Counted from the stretch's first letter, positions 1 through 10,790 are shown. The stretch is DNA of 40,159 bases from Oceanospirillaceae bacterium (GCA_024686035.1 JAIBDW010000009.1:1-40159), one strand, 5' to 3'. Notes: generated from the sequence alone by a model not told the origin. Numbers and translations are program-made.

Positions 1-693
1 GAAGAGCGTTCTTTATTGGCTTTGCAAGGCCCAAAGGCCTGTGATGTGCTAGCTCGCATAGCTCCTGATGTCGAAGATATGCGTTTTATGGACGCTAGAT
101 CAGTGTCTATTTTGGGACACGAGTGCTTTATTGGTCGTGCTGGTTATACAGGTGAGGACGGGTTTGAAATCTCTGTCGCCAATGATCGGGCAGAAGCGGT
201 GGCTGCAAGTTTACTCGCCTTTGATGAAGTAGAGTGGATTGGTCTTGGGGCTCGCGATTCTTTAAGGTTGGAAGCCGGCTTGTGTCTGTATGGCCACGAT
301 TTAAATGCTCAAACGACGCCAATTTCAGCTAATTTAGCCTGGGGTATCCAGAAAAGTCGCCGTAAAGGGGGTGAGCGTGAAGGTGGGTTCCCTGGGGCAG
401 AAGCTGTTTTGCAGGAGATGGCCAATGGGCCCATGCGCCGCAGGGTTGGTTTACGGCCAGAAGGTAAAGCGCCAGTGCGTGAAGGCACCCAGTTAGTGAC
501 CGCGCAAGGTGATGTTATTGGGGAAGTCTCTTCTGGTGGATTTGGGCCAAGCCTGGGTGCACCTCTTGCAATGGGTTATCTTGATAGCGCCTATACTTCG
601 TTTGATAATCAAGTGTTTGCGCTAGTGCGCGGCAAGCAATTGCCATGCAGAGTGTGTAAGATGCCATTTGTAGAACAAACTTATCGCCGATAG
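1..693 (+). CDS. gcvT: Aminomethyltransferase GcvT (glycine cleavage T protein), 5' truncated by window edge
   Basis: The open frame runs in from base 1 and ends at the TAG at 691-693, so only the C-terminal part of about 230 residues is present; the family is normally about 360-375 aa. Visible T-protein features are LLALQGPKA, then the GYTGEDGFEI segment, GLGARDSLRLEAGLCLYGHDL, and the C-terminal barrel with GEVSSGGFGPSLGAPLAMGYL. The protein transfers the aminomethyl group from lipoylated H protein to tetrahydrofolate in the cytoplasmic glycine cleavage complex. The gcvH and gcvP partners are not in the window. sbcB follows directly downstream. Identity is confident because the motifs are those of true GcvT rather than the DmdA-like paralogue at 31.8 kb. 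Confidence 0.92.
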   Translation, partial: EERSLLALQGPKACDVLARIAPDVEDMRFMDARSVSILGHECFIGRAGYTGEDGFEISVANDRAEAVAASLLAFDEVEWIGLGARDSLRLEAGLCLYGHDLNAQTTPISANLAWGIQKSRRKGGEREGGFPGAEAVLQEMANGPMRRRVGLRPEGKAPVREGTQLVTAQGDVIGEVSSGGFGPSLGAPLAMGYLDSAYTSFDNQVFALVRGKQLPCRVCKMPFVEQTYRR

Positions 694-723
694 TTGTCGG
701 CACAGCCTTTAAGGAACTTTCGC

Positions 724-2178
724 GTGGCATATCAACCGGACCAAACTCAAACATTGCTATGGCATGATTATGAAACTTTTGGTCTTGATTCTCGCTGGGA
801 TCGTCCTTCACAATTTGCAGCCATACGAACTGATCTAGAGTTCAACCAAATTGGCGAGCCTATGATGTGGTATTGTCGGCCGGCAGATGACTATCTGCCA
901 TCGCCAAGCGCCTGTCTGGTGACAGGCGTCACTCCTCAAAAATGCTTACAAGAAGGTTTGCCAGAAGTTGAATTCATGGCTCTAATTAATGAGCAAATGA
1001 GCAAGCCTGGCACCTGCAGTTTAGGCTACAACAGCTTACGATTTGATGACGAGTTTACAAGGTTTGGTTTGTATCGAAATTTGTTTGACGCGTATGCTCG
1101 TGAATGGCAAGGTGGCAATAGTCGGTGGGATTTAATTGACCTTGTCAGAACAGCTGCAGCTATTCGACCTGAGGGTATTAATTGGCCGCGTAATGAAGCG
1201 GGTGAACTGGTGCTGAAGTTGGACCAACTAGCACCAGCCAATGGTATTGAGCATGCTAATGCCCATGATGCCTTGGCTGATGTTCGTGCCACTATTGAAT
1301 TAGCTCGTTTACTCAAAAAATCTCAACCTCGACTATACAACTACGTCTTTCAACTAAAACATAAAGCCCACGTGTGGGGTCAATTAGATTTGCACATGCG
1401 CAAACCTGTGTTGCATGTCAGCTCGATGTATGGACGCGACAAAGGCTATTTGTCGGTGGTCGGTGCGTTTGCAAAGCACCCAAGCAACAACAACGGTGCG
1501 CTGGTATTTGATCTGCGTCAAGATCCCCGTATTTGGCATGGCTATAGTTCGGCACAGTTACAAGAGTTGTTGTTCAGTCGTAAAGATCAGCTTCCTTTGG
1601 ATGTTGTGCGTCCAGCAGTGAGCGAAATTCAGGTTAATAAATGTCCTGTGGTGTCGCCATTGCAGACCTTATCTGATGAGCAGGCTAAAGCCTTTGGTGT
1701 TGATAAAACCCAGTGTCAAAAATATTTACAGTATTTGCGTGAAGATCTAAATTTGTGCAAAGCACTAACCCAAGCCTATGCTAATCGGCCTGACTTCCCC
1801 GCAGTAGACCCAGATGCTGGGCTTTATGGGGGTGGCTTTTTTAACGATAACGATCGTAAGTTAATGGACACGGTGCATCAAAGTGACCCTTCCACCTGGG
1901 GTGAGGGAACGTTTTCCTTCACTGATAATCGCTTAGAGGCGATGCTCTTTCGTCTTAAAGCGCGTAATTATCCGCACTTGTTATCTGCTGACGAAATGCA
2001 AGCTTGGGAAGCCTTTCGTAGTGAACGTCTGCTTGATGCTAGTGCTTCTGGTGCTCGTACATATGAGCACTTTGCCAAAGAGCTCAATGAGTTAGGTGAA
2101 AAAACTAAAGAGCCAGCTCAAATTGCCATCCTTGAAGAGCTGCATATGTACGCAGAATCTATTTACCCAATGAGCTAG
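724..2178 (+). CDS. sbcB: Exodeoxyribonuclease I (SbcB)
   Basis: SbcB is a 3'-5' single-strand DNA exonuclease of the DnaQ (DEDD) superfamily, acting in mismatch repair and recombination. The N-terminal exonuclease domain shows HDYETFGLDSRWDRPSQFAAIRTD (Exo I motif with the acidic pair), GYNSLRFDDEF (Exo II) and HDALADVRATIELA (Exo III). The SH3-like and helical C-terminal parts follow, including the GLYGGGFFNDNDR segment. From GTG 724 it is 484 aa, close to the E. coli enzyme (about 475). I prefer GTG 724 because AAGGAA at 711-716 lies 7 nt upstream; the frame also opens at TTG 694, directly after the gcvT stop, which would add 10 residues. yqaA starts 4 nt after its stop, so the two are probably co-transcribed. 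Confidence 0.95.
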   Translation: MAYQPDQTQTLLWHDYETFGLDSRWDRPSQFAAIRTDLEFNQIGEPMMWYCRPADDYLPSPSACLVTGVTPQKCLQEGLPEVEFMALINEQMSKPGTCSLGYNSLRFDDEFTRFGLYRNLFDAYAREWQGGNSRWDLIDLVRTAAAIRPEGINWPRNEAGELVLKLDQLAPANGIEHANAHDALADVRATIELARLLKKSQPRLYNYVFQLKHKAHVWGQLDLHMRKPVLHVSSMYGRDKGYLSVVGAFAKHPSNNNGALVFDLRQDPRIWHGYSSAQLQELLFSRKDQLPLDVVRPAVSEIQVNKCPVVSPLQTLSDEQAKAFGVDKTQCQKYLQYLREDLNLCKALTQAYANRPDFPAVDPDAGLYGGGFFNDNDRKLMDTVHQSDPSTWGEGTFSFTDNRLEAMLFRLKARNYPHLLSADEMQAWEAFRSERLLDASASGARTYEHFAKELNELGEKTKEPAQIAILEELHMYAESIYPMS

Positions 2179-2182
2179 AAGT

Positions 2183-2641
2183 ATGTCGTGGCTTAGTTTA
2201 TTTGTGTATAGCGCACTTGCGGCAACCTTATTGCCAGGTGGGTCTGAGGTTTTGTTGGTGGCTATGTTAATAGAGCAGCCCGAACATGGCTTTTGGCTAT
2301 GGCTTATTGCCACTTTGGGCAACAGTTTAGGCGCTTATGTGACCTTCTTTATGGGTGGCGTACTGGCCTTTAGGTTGCAACAGACTAAGCTTCAAACTAA
2401 AGTTAAGATGACTCTAAAGCGCAGGCTAGAAGGCATGTTTACTTTATCAGCGCATCGTGTAGATCAACTTCAAAGCTATGGTGTTTGGTTATTACTGCTT
2501 AGCTGGATGCCTATTGTTGGGGACGGATTTTGTTTAGCTGCTGGCTACTTAGGCTGGCCAAAGAAGCTATGCTTAAGCCTTATTGTGATCGGTAAGGCCA
2601 TCCGGTATGCACTGGTTTGGGTGTTTTTGGGATGGAACTAG
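2183..2641 (+). CDS. yqaA: YqaA-family inner-membrane protein (DedA/SNARE-associated fold)
   Basis: A 152-residue membrane protein with the YqaA signature at its N-terminus (LFVYSALAATLLPGGSEVLL), followed by a hydrophobic helix with LIATLGNSLGAYVTFFMGG. A basic loop (residues about 68-88) leads into two more hydrophobic stretches ending at the C-terminus. The family belongs to the wider DedA/VTT group of membrane proteins linked to lipid translocation and envelope homeostasis; the exact role of YqaA is not established. It starts 4 nt after sbcB and ends immediately before the convergent yaaA stop codon, with no intergenic base between them. Confidence 0.85.
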   Translation: MSWLSLFVYSALAATLLPGGSEVLLVAMLIEQPEHGFWLWLIATLGNSLGAYVTFFMGGVLAFRLQQTKLQTKVKMTLKRRLEGMFTLSAHRVDQLQSYGVWLLLLSWMPIVGDGFCLAAGYLGWPKKLCLSLIVIGKAIRYALVWVFLGWN

Positions 2642-3415
2642 TTACATTTCTTCGCGTAAAAAGACCCATTGATCATGAGTGCTTTGTTGTTCGCTATAAT
2701 AATAACCAGATTGAGCAAAAGACTTAATTTGTTCCACCTCAGTGAGTTCATTTTCAATGATGTATCTGGTCATCATACCGCGGGCTTTTTTTGCAAAAAA
2801 ACTAATAATTTTATAATGACCATGCTTGCGATCTTTAAACACAGGGGTAATTATGCGAGCTTCCAAAGCCTTGTGCTTAATAGCTTTGAAGTACTCATTG
2901 GATGCTAAATTGATTAACACAGGAGCAGACTCTTGCACCATTAATGCGTTCAAACCTTCCGTCAGGGTATTACCCCAAAACTCATAGAGATCTTTGCCTT
3001 CAGGGGTGGCTAATTTGGTGCCCATTTCTAAGCGATAGGCTTGCATTAGATCTAAAGGTTTGAGTAAACCGTATAAACCAGACAAAATACGTAAGTGAGA
3101 TTGGCTAAAGGTGAGTTGGCTTTGAGTTAATGTATGCGCCTCTAATCCAGTATAAACATCTCCTTTGAAAGCCAAAATGGCTTGTTTTGCATTGTCTGTT
3201 GTAAAAGGTTGACTAAAACTTGCGTAACGAGCCGTATTAAGTGCTGCTAATTTATCACTCAATTTCATTAGCTGTGCGATATCTTGAGGCGCCATGGGTG
3301 CCAAGACATCGATTAATGCTTGAGATTGGCTAAGATACTCTGGTTGGCTAGACAGTGCGGTGTGGCTAGGCGTTTCAAAATCTAGGGTTTTGGCTGGCGA
3401 GATAACGATGAGCAT
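2642..3415 (-). CDS. yaaA: Peroxide stress protein YaaA (DUF328 family)
   Basis: A 257-residue cytoplasmic protein, the usual YaaA length. It opens with [16 protein letters not shown] and contains [50 protein letters not shown] and [14 protein letters not shown], all typical of the family. YaaA binds DNA and limits iron-driven damage during hydrogen peroxide stress in E. coli, where it belongs to the OxyR regulon; whether OxyR controls it here cannot be judged. It converges on yqaA with abutting stops and is divergent from the kinase-like gene to its right, with about 170 nt between the likely starts. Confidence 0.93.
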   Translation of the reverse strand: MLIVISPAKTLDFETPSHTALSSQPEYLSQSQALIDVLAPMAPQDIAQLMKLSDKLAALNTARYASFSQPFTTDNAKQAILAFKGDVYTGLEAHTLTQSQLTFSQSHLRILSGLYGLLKPLDLMQAYRLEMGTKLATPEGKDLYEFWGNTLTEGLNALMVQESAPVLINLASNEYFKAIKHKALEARIITPVFKDRKHGHYKIISFFAKKARGMMTRYIIENELTEVEQIKSFAQSGYYYSEQQSTHDQWVFLREEM

Positions 3416-3582
3416 AGTTAGGAGCAGTTCACTTAAGGGCGCAAATAATTATGATATTAGGTAACAAAGCTTTTCAGTGCAAGTGTTACGGTGAAACTTT
3501 ACCTAAGCTTGGCTGTGCTAAACATGAACATGTTAACATCCTTATCTTGAATTTTTTACTAGAGGTTTTTTATGGGCCGCTT

Positions 3583-4179
3583 ATGTGGTTAAAGCAAATT
3601 CAACGTATGGCTGAATTGGCTCAAATCCAATATAAACACCATCCGCTTTTTGTCATTGCTATAGATGGCTGTGGCGGTGCTGGGAAATCGACTTTATGCC
3701 AAGTGTTAAAGCAAGAAATAGAGCCATGGGCCCACACACAAGTATTAAAATTAGATGACTTCTACTGTCCATTGACTAAGTTACAACAGCAAAATTTGCA
3801 CAATAATCATGCTAGAGACGCTTATTTCAATGCTACTGAATTTAAAGACAACATACTTCAGCCTTTGTCTAAGGGCATCAAAGCAAGTTATAAACCAGTG
3901 CATTGGCTTGATGGGCAAAGTGATGAGTGTATAGAGCTATTGCCTAAGGGAGTGTTGATTATTGACGGTGTGTTTTCTTTTAGCGAAGCGTTACGAGATA
4001 TGATCCACTTGTCACTTTTTGTAGAGACTCCCACATTGCTGCGCAAGCAGCGGATGCTAGCTAGGCCTCAACAGGATGTAGGGTGGGTAGACCACTGGCA
4101 AAGCACTGAATCTTGGCATCATCAGCATGAATCAACAGCTGATGAAGTTGAATGTGTGGTGCGTGGGGATCAAGCCTAG
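3583..4179 (+). CDS. Uridine-kinase-like P-loop NTPase
   Basis: A 198-residue protein from ATG 3583, with a Walker A loop GCGGAGKST at residues 29-37 and the LDDFYCP segment typical of uridine kinase/phosphoribulokinase-like enzymes. HWLDGQ and a hydrophobic strand ending in IDGVFSF come later. It is probably a cytoplasmic nucleoside or small-molecule kinase; the substrate cannot be assigned. The frame is open back to ATG 3451, but residues before 3583 do not look like the family, so the later start is chosen (ATG 3607 is also possible). No clear Shine-Dalgarno lies at the right distance; AGAGG at 3561-3565 instead precedes a six-codon leader frame at 3572-3592 that overlaps the start. The gene converges on kdsA. 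Confidence 0.72.
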   Translation: MWLKQIQRMAELAQIQYKHHPLFVIAIDGCGGAGKSTLCQVLKQEIEPWAHTQVLKLDDFYCPLTKLQQQNLHNNHARDAYFNATEFKDNILQPLSKGIKASYKPVHWLDGQSDECIELLPKGVLIIDGVFSFSEALRDMIHLSLFVETPTLLRKQRMLARPQQDVGWVDHWQSTESWHHQHESTADEVECVVRGDQA

Positions 4180-4199
4180 CCGCCGTGGCACCTTGTCAT

Positions 4200-5051
<852 letters not shown>

Positions 5052-5267
5052 CTAAAAATCCTTTAACTGCCATTAATACATGAGCAACTATTGTATCAGT
5101 CGGTTTGCGGCAAGCCTATATTTTCCGAATTGATACAGTGTATTTTTAAGTTTAAAAAATAATTGGAAGACTCCCAGCTGGAAAACCACAGCTGATGTAC
5201 CTTAGCAATTTGTCAAGCTAGATAGTTGAGTTTTAAATAATATTCGGCTTGATTTTATCTAGGCAAA

Positions 5268-5283
5268 TGTCTATATTTAGTGC
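5268..5283 (+). promoter_or_regulatory. NrdR box 1 upstream of nrdA
   Basis: The 16-mer has the core CTATATTTAGTG, close to the NrdR-box consensus as I recall it (acaCwAtATaTwGtgt). It lies exactly 32 bp upstream of a second, better box at 5300-5315, about three helical turns, the arrangement known for NrdR sites. NrdR is an ATP-cone repressor of ribonucleotide reductase genes. Confidence 0.7.
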
Positions 5284-5299
5284 CATATTGTGTAGTGAG

Positions 5300-5315
5300 G
5301 CACAATATATAGTGA
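5300..5315 (+). promoter_or_regulatory. NrdR box 2 upstream of nrdA
   Basis: The core CACAATATATAGTG is a near-perfect palindromic match to the NrdR consensus. It lies about 105 bp upstream of the nrdA start. Together with box 1 it predicts repression of nrdA-nrdB-yfaE by NrdR when dATP is high. Confidence 0.8.
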
Positions 5316-5420
5316 TTGTTTGTATTTTTTCACTATTTGCTTACACTGCAGAATATGTTAAGTCTTCGCAGGTAAGCCGCGCAAGAACAGTAAAAGTTAA
5401 CAACAAATATAGGCAAATCT

Positions 5421-7679
5421 ATGCAAGGTTTGATGGTCACAAAGCGTAACGGGCGACAAGAGAAAATCGACTTAGAGAAGATTCATCGTGTCATAGATTG
5501 GGCCGCAGAAGGCTTGGAAAATGTCTCGGTATCTCATGTTGAGCTTAAAGCTCATATTCAATTCTTTGATGGTATTCGTACGTCTGATATCCATGAAACC
5601 ATCATTAAATCTGCAGCTGATTTAATCTCTGAAGAGACGCCGGATTACCAATACATGGCGGCTAGATTGGCCATCTTCCATCTTCGCAAACGTGCCTTTG
5701 GCAGCTTCGAGCCACCTCATTTGGGTGAGCACGTTAAAAATATGGTCGCTCTTAAGCGTTATGATAGTGCCTTGTTAAAAGATTATACAGACGCTGAATT
5801 TGATCACTTAAACGAGTGTTTAGACCACTCTCGGGACATGAATTTCAGCTATGCTGCAGTGAAGCAAATGGAAGGTAAGTACTTGGTGCAAAACCGAGTG
5901 ACAGGTCAAATCCATGAAAGTGCCCAAATTTTGTATATGTTGGTAGGCGCTTGCTTATTCTCTAATTACCCTAAAGATACTCGACTTGGTTATGTGCAAC
6001 GCTTCTACGATGCAGTTTCTTTATTTAAGATATCGTTGCCGACGCCCATCATGGCAGGTGTACGCACGCCAACCCGCCAGTTTAGTTCATGTGTATTGAT
6101 AGAGTGCGGCGATTCATTAGATTCAATCAATGCCACTTCTTCTGCCATTATTAAGTATGTGAGTCAACGTGCAGGCATTGGCATTAACGCAGGTCGACTG
6201 CGTGCCTTGGGCAGCCCAATTCGTGGTGGCGAAGCATTTCACACTGGCATGATTCCATTTATAAAGCACTTTCAAACAGCCGTTAAGAGTTGCTCTCAAG
6301 GCGGTGTGCGAGGTGGTGCAGCCACCTTGTTTTATCCCATTTGGCACTTGGAAGTTGAATCTTTATTGGTATTAAAAAACAATCGTGGGGTAGAGGAAAA
6401 CCGTGCTCGGCATATGGACTACGGTGTGCAATTTAACCGCTTAATGTACACTCGTTTGATCAAAGGTGGCAATATTACTTTGTTCAGCCCGTCAGATGTA
6501 CCAGGCTTGTATGATGCTTTCTTTGCTGATCAGGATGAATTTGAGCGTTTATACGCTACTTACGAAGCCGATGAGTCTATCCGTAAGCGCACAGTTAAAG
6601 CCGCAGATCTATTCAGTAAGTTTGCACAAGAGCGAGCGCAGACAGGGCGTATATACCTGCAAAACGTAGATCATTGTAATACCCGAAGTGCCTTTGATCC
6701 TAAAAAAGCCCCCGTGCGAATGAGTAACTTGTGTTTAGAAATCACTTTGCCAACGGCTCCTTTAGACAGCATTGGTGATGCCAGTGGTGAAATAGCCCTG
6801 TGTACGCTATCCGCTTTCAACTTAGGTGCGTTAGATAGCCTAGATGAGTTGGAAAATTTGTCAGATCTTATCGTTCGTGCGTTGGATAGCTTACTTGATT
6901 ATCAAGAATATCCCGTACCAGCAGCTTATGAAGCTAGTATGAAACGTAGAACATTAGGTGTGGGCGTGACCAACTATGCCTACTATCTAGCGAAAAACGG
7001 AGCCAAGTATTCTGATGGCTCTGGTAACGCACTGACTCATCGAACGTTTGAAGCAGTACAGTATTACCTGTTGCAAGCTTCTAGCCGCTTAGCGCAAGAG
7101 CAAGGCGCATGCCCTGCTTATGATGATACGTTTTATGCTCAAGGTGTGATGCCTATTGATAGCTACAAAAAAGACGTGAACAAGTTTTGCGATCAAGAGC
7201 TCTTACTGGATTGGGATGCGCTACGCGAGCAAATTAAGCAACACGGCTTGCGTAATAGTACCCTCACTGCATTGATGCCCTGTGAGACGTCAAGTCAAAT
7301 AACTAACAGCACTAATGGTATTGAGCCTCCTCGGGGATTTGTCAGTGTTAAAGCGAGTAAGGACGGTATCCTTAAGCAAGTAGTGCCTGAATTTAAACGC
7401 CTACGTGATTCTTATGAGTTGCTTTGGAGCATTCCAAATAATGAGGGCTATTTACAACTTATAGGTATTATGCAGAAATTTGTCGATCAGGCTATTTCTG
7501 CCAATACAAACTACGATCCTGCACGTTTTGAAAATGAAAAAGTGCCGATGAAACTGTTGTTAAAAGACCTCCTTACAGCCTACAAGTATGGCGTGAAGAC
7601 TTTGTATTACCATAACACCCGTGATGGTGCTAACGACGATCAAGATGAAGGATGTGAAGGCGGTGCTTGCAAACTATAG
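5421..7679 (+). CDS. nrdA: Class Ia ribonucleoside-diphosphate reductase, alpha subunit
   Basis: NrdA is the catalytic subunit that reduces ribonucleoside diphosphates to deoxyribonucleotides. It has 752 residues, against about 761 in E. coli. The order is: N-terminal ATP-cone (VTKRNGRQEKIDLEKIHRVIDWAAEGL, residues about 5-95), allosteric region (FSSCVLIECGDSLDSI, with the substrate-reducing Cys near 224, then SQRAGIGINAGR), active-site SNLCLEI (near residues 435-440), the radical-transfer tyrosine pair in TLYYHNTRDGA, and the redox-active C-terminal tail CEGGACKL. ATG 5421 is used because AGG sits 7 nt upstream; ATG 5433 is possible. The ATP-cone implies dATP feedback inhibition, and the paired NrdR boxes imply transcriptional repression. 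nrdB follows after 54 nt. Confidence 0.98.
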   Translation: MQGLMVTKRNGRQEKIDLEKIHRVIDWAAEGLENVSVSHVELKAHIQFFDGIRTSDIHETIIKSAADLISEETPDYQYMAARLAIFHLRKRAFGSFEPPHLGEHVKNMVALKRYDSALLKDYTDAEFDHLNECLDHSRDMNFSYAAVKQMEGKYLVQNRVTGQIHESAQILYMLVGACLFSNYPKDTRLGYVQRFYDAVSLFKISLPTPIMAGVRTPTRQFSSCVLIECGDSLDSINATSSAIIKYVSQRAGIGINAGRLRALGSPIRGGEAFHTGMIPFIKHFQTAVKSCSQGGVRGGAATLFYPIWHLEVESLLVLKNNRGVEENRARHMDYGVQFNRLMYTRLIKGGNITLFSPSDVPGLYDAFFADQDEFERLYATYEADESIRKRTVKAADLFSKFAQERAQTGRIYLQNVDHCNTRSAFDPKKAPVRMSNLCLEITLPTAPLDSIGDASGEIALCTLSAFNLGALDSLDELENLSDLIVRALDSLLDYQEYPVPAAYEASMKRRTLGVGVTNYAYYLAKNGAKYSDGSGNALTHRTFEAVQYYLLQASSRLAQEQGACPAYDDTFYAQGVMPIDSYKKDVNKFCDQELLLDWDALREQIKQHGLRNSTLTALMPCETSSQITNSTNGIEPPRGFVSVKASKDGILKQVVPEFKRLRDSYELLWSIPNNEGYLQLIGIMQKFVDQAISANTNYDPARFENEKVPMKLLLKDLLTAYKYGVKTLYYHNTRDGANDDQDEGCEGGACKL

Positions 7680-7733
7680 CAAGCACTGGTTTTTCAAACC
7701 CTTAAGATATAACTGTATAACGACGAGATATTC

Positions 7734-8864
7734 ATGGCTTACTCCACCTTCAGCAAGGTCAAAAATGATGCGTTAAAAGAACCGATGTTCTTTGGCCAAA
7801 ATGTTAACGTTGCCCGTTATGATCAGCAACGCCATGCAATTTTTGAAAAGTTAATTGAAAAACAGCTGTCTTTCTTCTGGCGTCCAGAAGAAGTGGACTT
7901 ATCCACTGACCGTAAAGATTTTATGGCGATGGCAGAGCATGAGAGGCATATATTCTTAAGTAATCTAAAATACCAAACGCTGCTTGACAGTGTGCAAGGC
8001 CGATCTCCCAACGTTGCATTCTTGCCTGTGGTGTCGTTGCCAGAGCTTGAGACTTGGCTTGAAACCTGGTCGTTTAGTGAAACTATTCATAGTCGCAGCT
8101 ACACTCATATCATTCGTAATGTGGTGGATAACCCAGGCACCGTATTTGATGACATTGTCGATAATGAAGAAATTGTAAAGCGTGCGGACTCAGTCACACG
8201 GTATTATGATTTATTCATTGAAATGTGTAGCCAATATAGTCTGCTTGGTGAAGGAGTCCATCAAGTTAATGGTGAAGAAGTGGTGGTGAGCTTGAGCGCT
8301 TTAAAGCGTCAGTTGTATCTTACCCTTGCTTCAGTAAATGTTCTTGAAGCTGTGCGTTTTTATGTTAGTTTTGCGTGTAGTTTTGCCTTTGCTGAGAGGG
8401 CCATTATGGAAGGCAACGCTAAGGTTATAAAACTCATTGCTCGTGATGAAGCTTTACATCTGGCTGGCACTCAGCACATGCTTAATTTAATGGCGAACGG
8501 CCAAGATGATCCAGAAATGGTAGCTATTGCTGCCTCATGCAAAGATGAAGTGATAGAGATCTTTCGAGAAGCCGCAGAACAAGAGCGAGAGTGGGCTAAA
8601 TATTTAGTCAAAGTCGGTTCAATGATTGGCTTAAACGCTGAAATTCTTAGCGATTACGTAGACTACATCACTAATGTTCGTTTACGAGGTTTGGGATTAG
8701 AAGAAATATTTGATATTCGGAGTAACCCTTTGCCGTGGATGAACGCTTGGTTGGTAAGTGATAACGTACAAGTTGCGCCTCAAGAAGCTGAAATAAGCTC
8801 ATACCTTGTGGGTGCCATCGACAGTAATATGGATGATGCAGATTTTGACGACTTCGACCTTTGA
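7734..8864 (+). CDS. nrdB: Class Ia ribonucleotide reductase, beta (radical) subunit
   Basis: NrdB carries the di-iron centre and the tyrosyl radical used by NrdA. The 376-residue sequence starts [21 protein letters not shown], as in enterobacterial NrdB. It shows [14 protein letters not shown], the radical segment [17 protein letters not shown] (iron ligands E and H, and the radical Tyr), [20 protein letters not shown] and [16 protein letters not shown] with further iron ligands. The acidic C-terminal tail ([12 protein letters not shown]) is the part that docks into NrdA. It lies between nrdA and yfaE in the usual order, 17 nt before yfaE. Confidence 0.98.
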   Translation: MAYSTFSKVKNDALKEPMFFGQNVNVARYDQQRHAIFEKLIEKQLSFFWRPEEVDLSTDRKDFMAMAEHERHIFLSNLKYQTLLDSVQGRSPNVAFLPVVSLPELETWLETWSFSETIHSRSYTHIIRNVVDNPGTVFDDIVDNEEIVKRADSVTRYYDLFIEMCSQYSLLGEGVHQVNGEEVVVSLSALKRQLYLTLASVNVLEAVRFYVSFACSFAFAERAIMEGNAKVIKLIARDEALHLAGTQHMLNLMANGQDDPEMVAIAASCKDEVIEIFREAAEQEREWAKYLVKVGSMIGLNAEILSDYVDYITNVRLRGLGLEEIFDIRSNPLPWMNAWLVSDNVQVAPQEAEISSYLVGAIDSNMDDADFDDFDL

Positions 8865-8881
8865 TGGTCGAAGCGTCTTAA

Positions 8882-9151
8882 ATGCCGGTAACACAGCTAA
8901 TGAGTTCCACAGTCACTATTAATGACGTCCAAAGCTTTGCATATGACGAAGAATTTTCTTTGTTAGATAGCATGGAAGGGCACCAAATACCGGTGACGTA
9001 TAACTGCCGGGGTGGCTATTGTGGACTTTGTAAGGTGAAATTAACTTCAGGTAAGGTCAACTGGGTGCAAGATAGCTTGGTCTGCCTAGAGGATGGTGAG
9101 ATCTTAGTGTGCTGCTGTGTGCCAGATGGCCCTATCGGTTTGGCCATCTAG
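8882..9151 (+). CDS. yfaE: 2Fe-2S ferredoxin YfaE (NrdB cofactor maintenance)
   Basis: An 89-residue plant-type ferredoxin with Cys 42, 47 and 50 (NCRGGYCGLC) and the fourth ligand in the Cys cluster at 77-79 (LVCCCVP), the YfaE spacing. In E. coli YfaE supplies electrons to rebuild the di-iron tyrosyl cofactor of NrdB. It is about 5 residues longer than the E. coli protein at the N-terminus; an internal Met at residue 7 is an alternative start. Its stop and that of the convergent DAHP synthase lie 15 nt apart, inside a short CTAGC/GCTAG dyad (9148-9152 and 9166-9170) that is too weak to call a terminator. Confidence 0.93.
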   Translation: MPVTQLMSSTVTINDVQSFAYDEEFSLLDSMEGHQIPVTYNCRGGYCGLCKVKLTSGKVNWVQDSLVCLEDGEILVCCCVPDGPIGLAI

Positions 9152-9166
9152 CAAAACTGATAAAAG

Positions 9167-10522
9167 CTAGCGATTAATTCGCGCTTGTTTAAGCGTATCA
9201 GAAATTAAGAAAGCCAGCTCTAGGGCTTGGTCTGCATTGAGCCTAGGATCACATGCTGTGTGATAACGCTCAGCTAGCCCTTCGGCTGTGATATCGTGCG
9301 CGCCGCCCATACATTCAGTGACATTTTGTCCGGTCATTTCAAAATGAACACCACCAGCATAAGTGCCTTCAGCATTATGTACATCAAAAAAGCTCTTCAC
9401 TTCACGCAATACGTCTTTCACTTGACGGGTTTTATAGCCTGTGTGGGTTTTAATAGTATTGCCGTGCATAGGATCACTACTCCACAAGACGTGACGTCCT
9501 TCTTTCTCCACGGCCCTGATTAAGTCAGGTAGGTAAGTCTCTACATTGTCTGCGCCCATGCGGGCAATTATATTAATCCGGCCCGCTTCATTCTCTGGGT
9601 TCAGGATATCCAGCAAACGCAACATATCGTCAGCTTTCATGGTGGGCCCAGCTTTGAAGCCTAAGGGGTTTTTTACACCCCGTAGGAACTCAACATGGGC
9701 GCCGTCTGTTTGTCGTGTACGGTCGCCAATCCAAAGCATATGTGCAGAACAGTCATACCAGTCATTAGTCAGACTATCCTGGCGAGTTAATGCTTGCTCA
9801 TAGTTTAAAAGTAGGGCTTCATGGGACGTATAAAGGCTGGTTTTGTGTAGCTGTGGCGTATTTTCAGCATTAACACCACAGGCATCCATAAAGTTCAAGG
9901 ACTGATCAATTTGTGTAGCCAGATTTTCATAACGAGCGCCAAGAGGGCTTGTGCGTACGAAATCTTGATTCCACTGGTGGACTTTGTTCAAATCTGCAAA
10001 ACCACCTTGCGCAAAAGCCCTCAGCAGGTTTAGCGTAGCTGCAGATTGGTTGTAGGCTTGCATCAAGCGTTCTGGGTTGGGTACGCGAGCAGCTGCAGTA
10101 AAGTCTGCGCTATTAATAATGTCGCCGCGATAGCTAGGAAGTTCTATGCTATTTAGCGTCTCAGTATCTGCAGATCTTGGTTTAGCGAATTGACCAGCCA
10201 TACGGCCTACCTTCACCACAGGGCAGCTGCCTGCAAAGGTTAATACCACAGCCATTTGTAACATTACTTTAAAAGTGTCTCGTATATTTGAGGCACCAAA
10301 TTCAGCGAAGCTTTCTGCACAATCCCCTCCTTGTAACAAAAAAGCCTTACCCATAGCGACTTGGGATAGTTGTTTTTTTAACGCGCGTGCTTCACCTGCA
10401 AACACCAAAGGAGGCACCTGGCCAAGCTGTTGTTCAATACGCGTGACCTCATGTAAATTTGGGTAGTTAGGTTGTTGTAAAATTGGAAAATCACGCCAGC
10501 TGGTTGGAGACCACGGTTTCAT
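9167..10522 (-). CDS. Class II (plant-type) 3-deoxy-7-phosphoheptulonate synthase
   Basis: DAHP synthase joins phosphoenolpyruvate and erythrose 4-phosphate in the first step of the shikimate pathway. The start [21 protein letters not shown] is the usual opening of bacterial class II enzymes. Family blocks follow: [107 protein letters not shown] and [19 protein letters not shown]. From ATG at 10522 it has 451 aa, matching Pseudomonas-type short class II enzymes. The frame extends to an ATG at 10570, but those 16 hydrophobic residues are not family-like, so the internal start is used. It is unrelated in sequence to the AroF/G/H class I enzymes. Confidence 0.94.
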   Translation of the reverse strand: MKPWSPTSWRDFPILQQPNYPNLHEVTRIEQQLGQVPPLVFAGEARALKKQLSQVAMGKAFLLQGGDCAESFAEFGASNIRDTFKVMLQMAVVLTFAGSCPVVKVGRMAGQFAKPRSADTETLNSIELPSYRGDIINSADFTAAARVPNPERLMQAYNQSAATLNLLRAFAQGGFADLNKVHQWNQDFVRTSPLGARYENLATQIDQSLNFMDACGVNAENTPQLHKTSLYTSHEALLLNYEQALTRQDSLTNDWYDCSAHMLWIGDRTRQTDGAHVEFLRGVKNPLGFKAGPTMKADDMLRLLDILNPENEAGRINIIARMGADNVETYLPDLIRAVEKEGRHVLWSSDPMHGNTIKTHTGYKTRQVKDVLREVKSFFDVHNAEGTYAGGVHFEMTGQNVTECMGGAHDITAEGLAERYHTACDPRLNADQALELAFLISDTLKQARINR

Positions 10523-10790
10523 GAGTAGGACCAGAAAAGAGTAGTTTAGACAGTGCTTTAGGCAATGCATGGGAATATATATTTTATATCACGACTTACT
10601 GTTAGGTTCAATCTGAAGTTTTTATCATTTCTGAGATGAATGTGGCGGGAGTAATAATAAGCCCACTGACTGCATCCGTTTTTTGTGTCTTGACGATTTC
10701 AACATTAAGATATAATCTTGCAAGCATATTTTATTACAAGTCTATTTTGTAGGTAGACTATTGATTTAATATCCCTGCTGGTTTTCTTTA

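Noticed and set aside
5249-5449. 66-codon open frame ahead of nrdA
   Set aside because: It spans the NrdR boxes and overlaps the nrdA start; no ribosome site or recognisable protein.
9148-9170. Terminator between yfaE and the DAHP synthase gene
   Set aside because: The CTAGC/GCTAG dyad is only 5 bp with an AT loop and no T-run on either strand.
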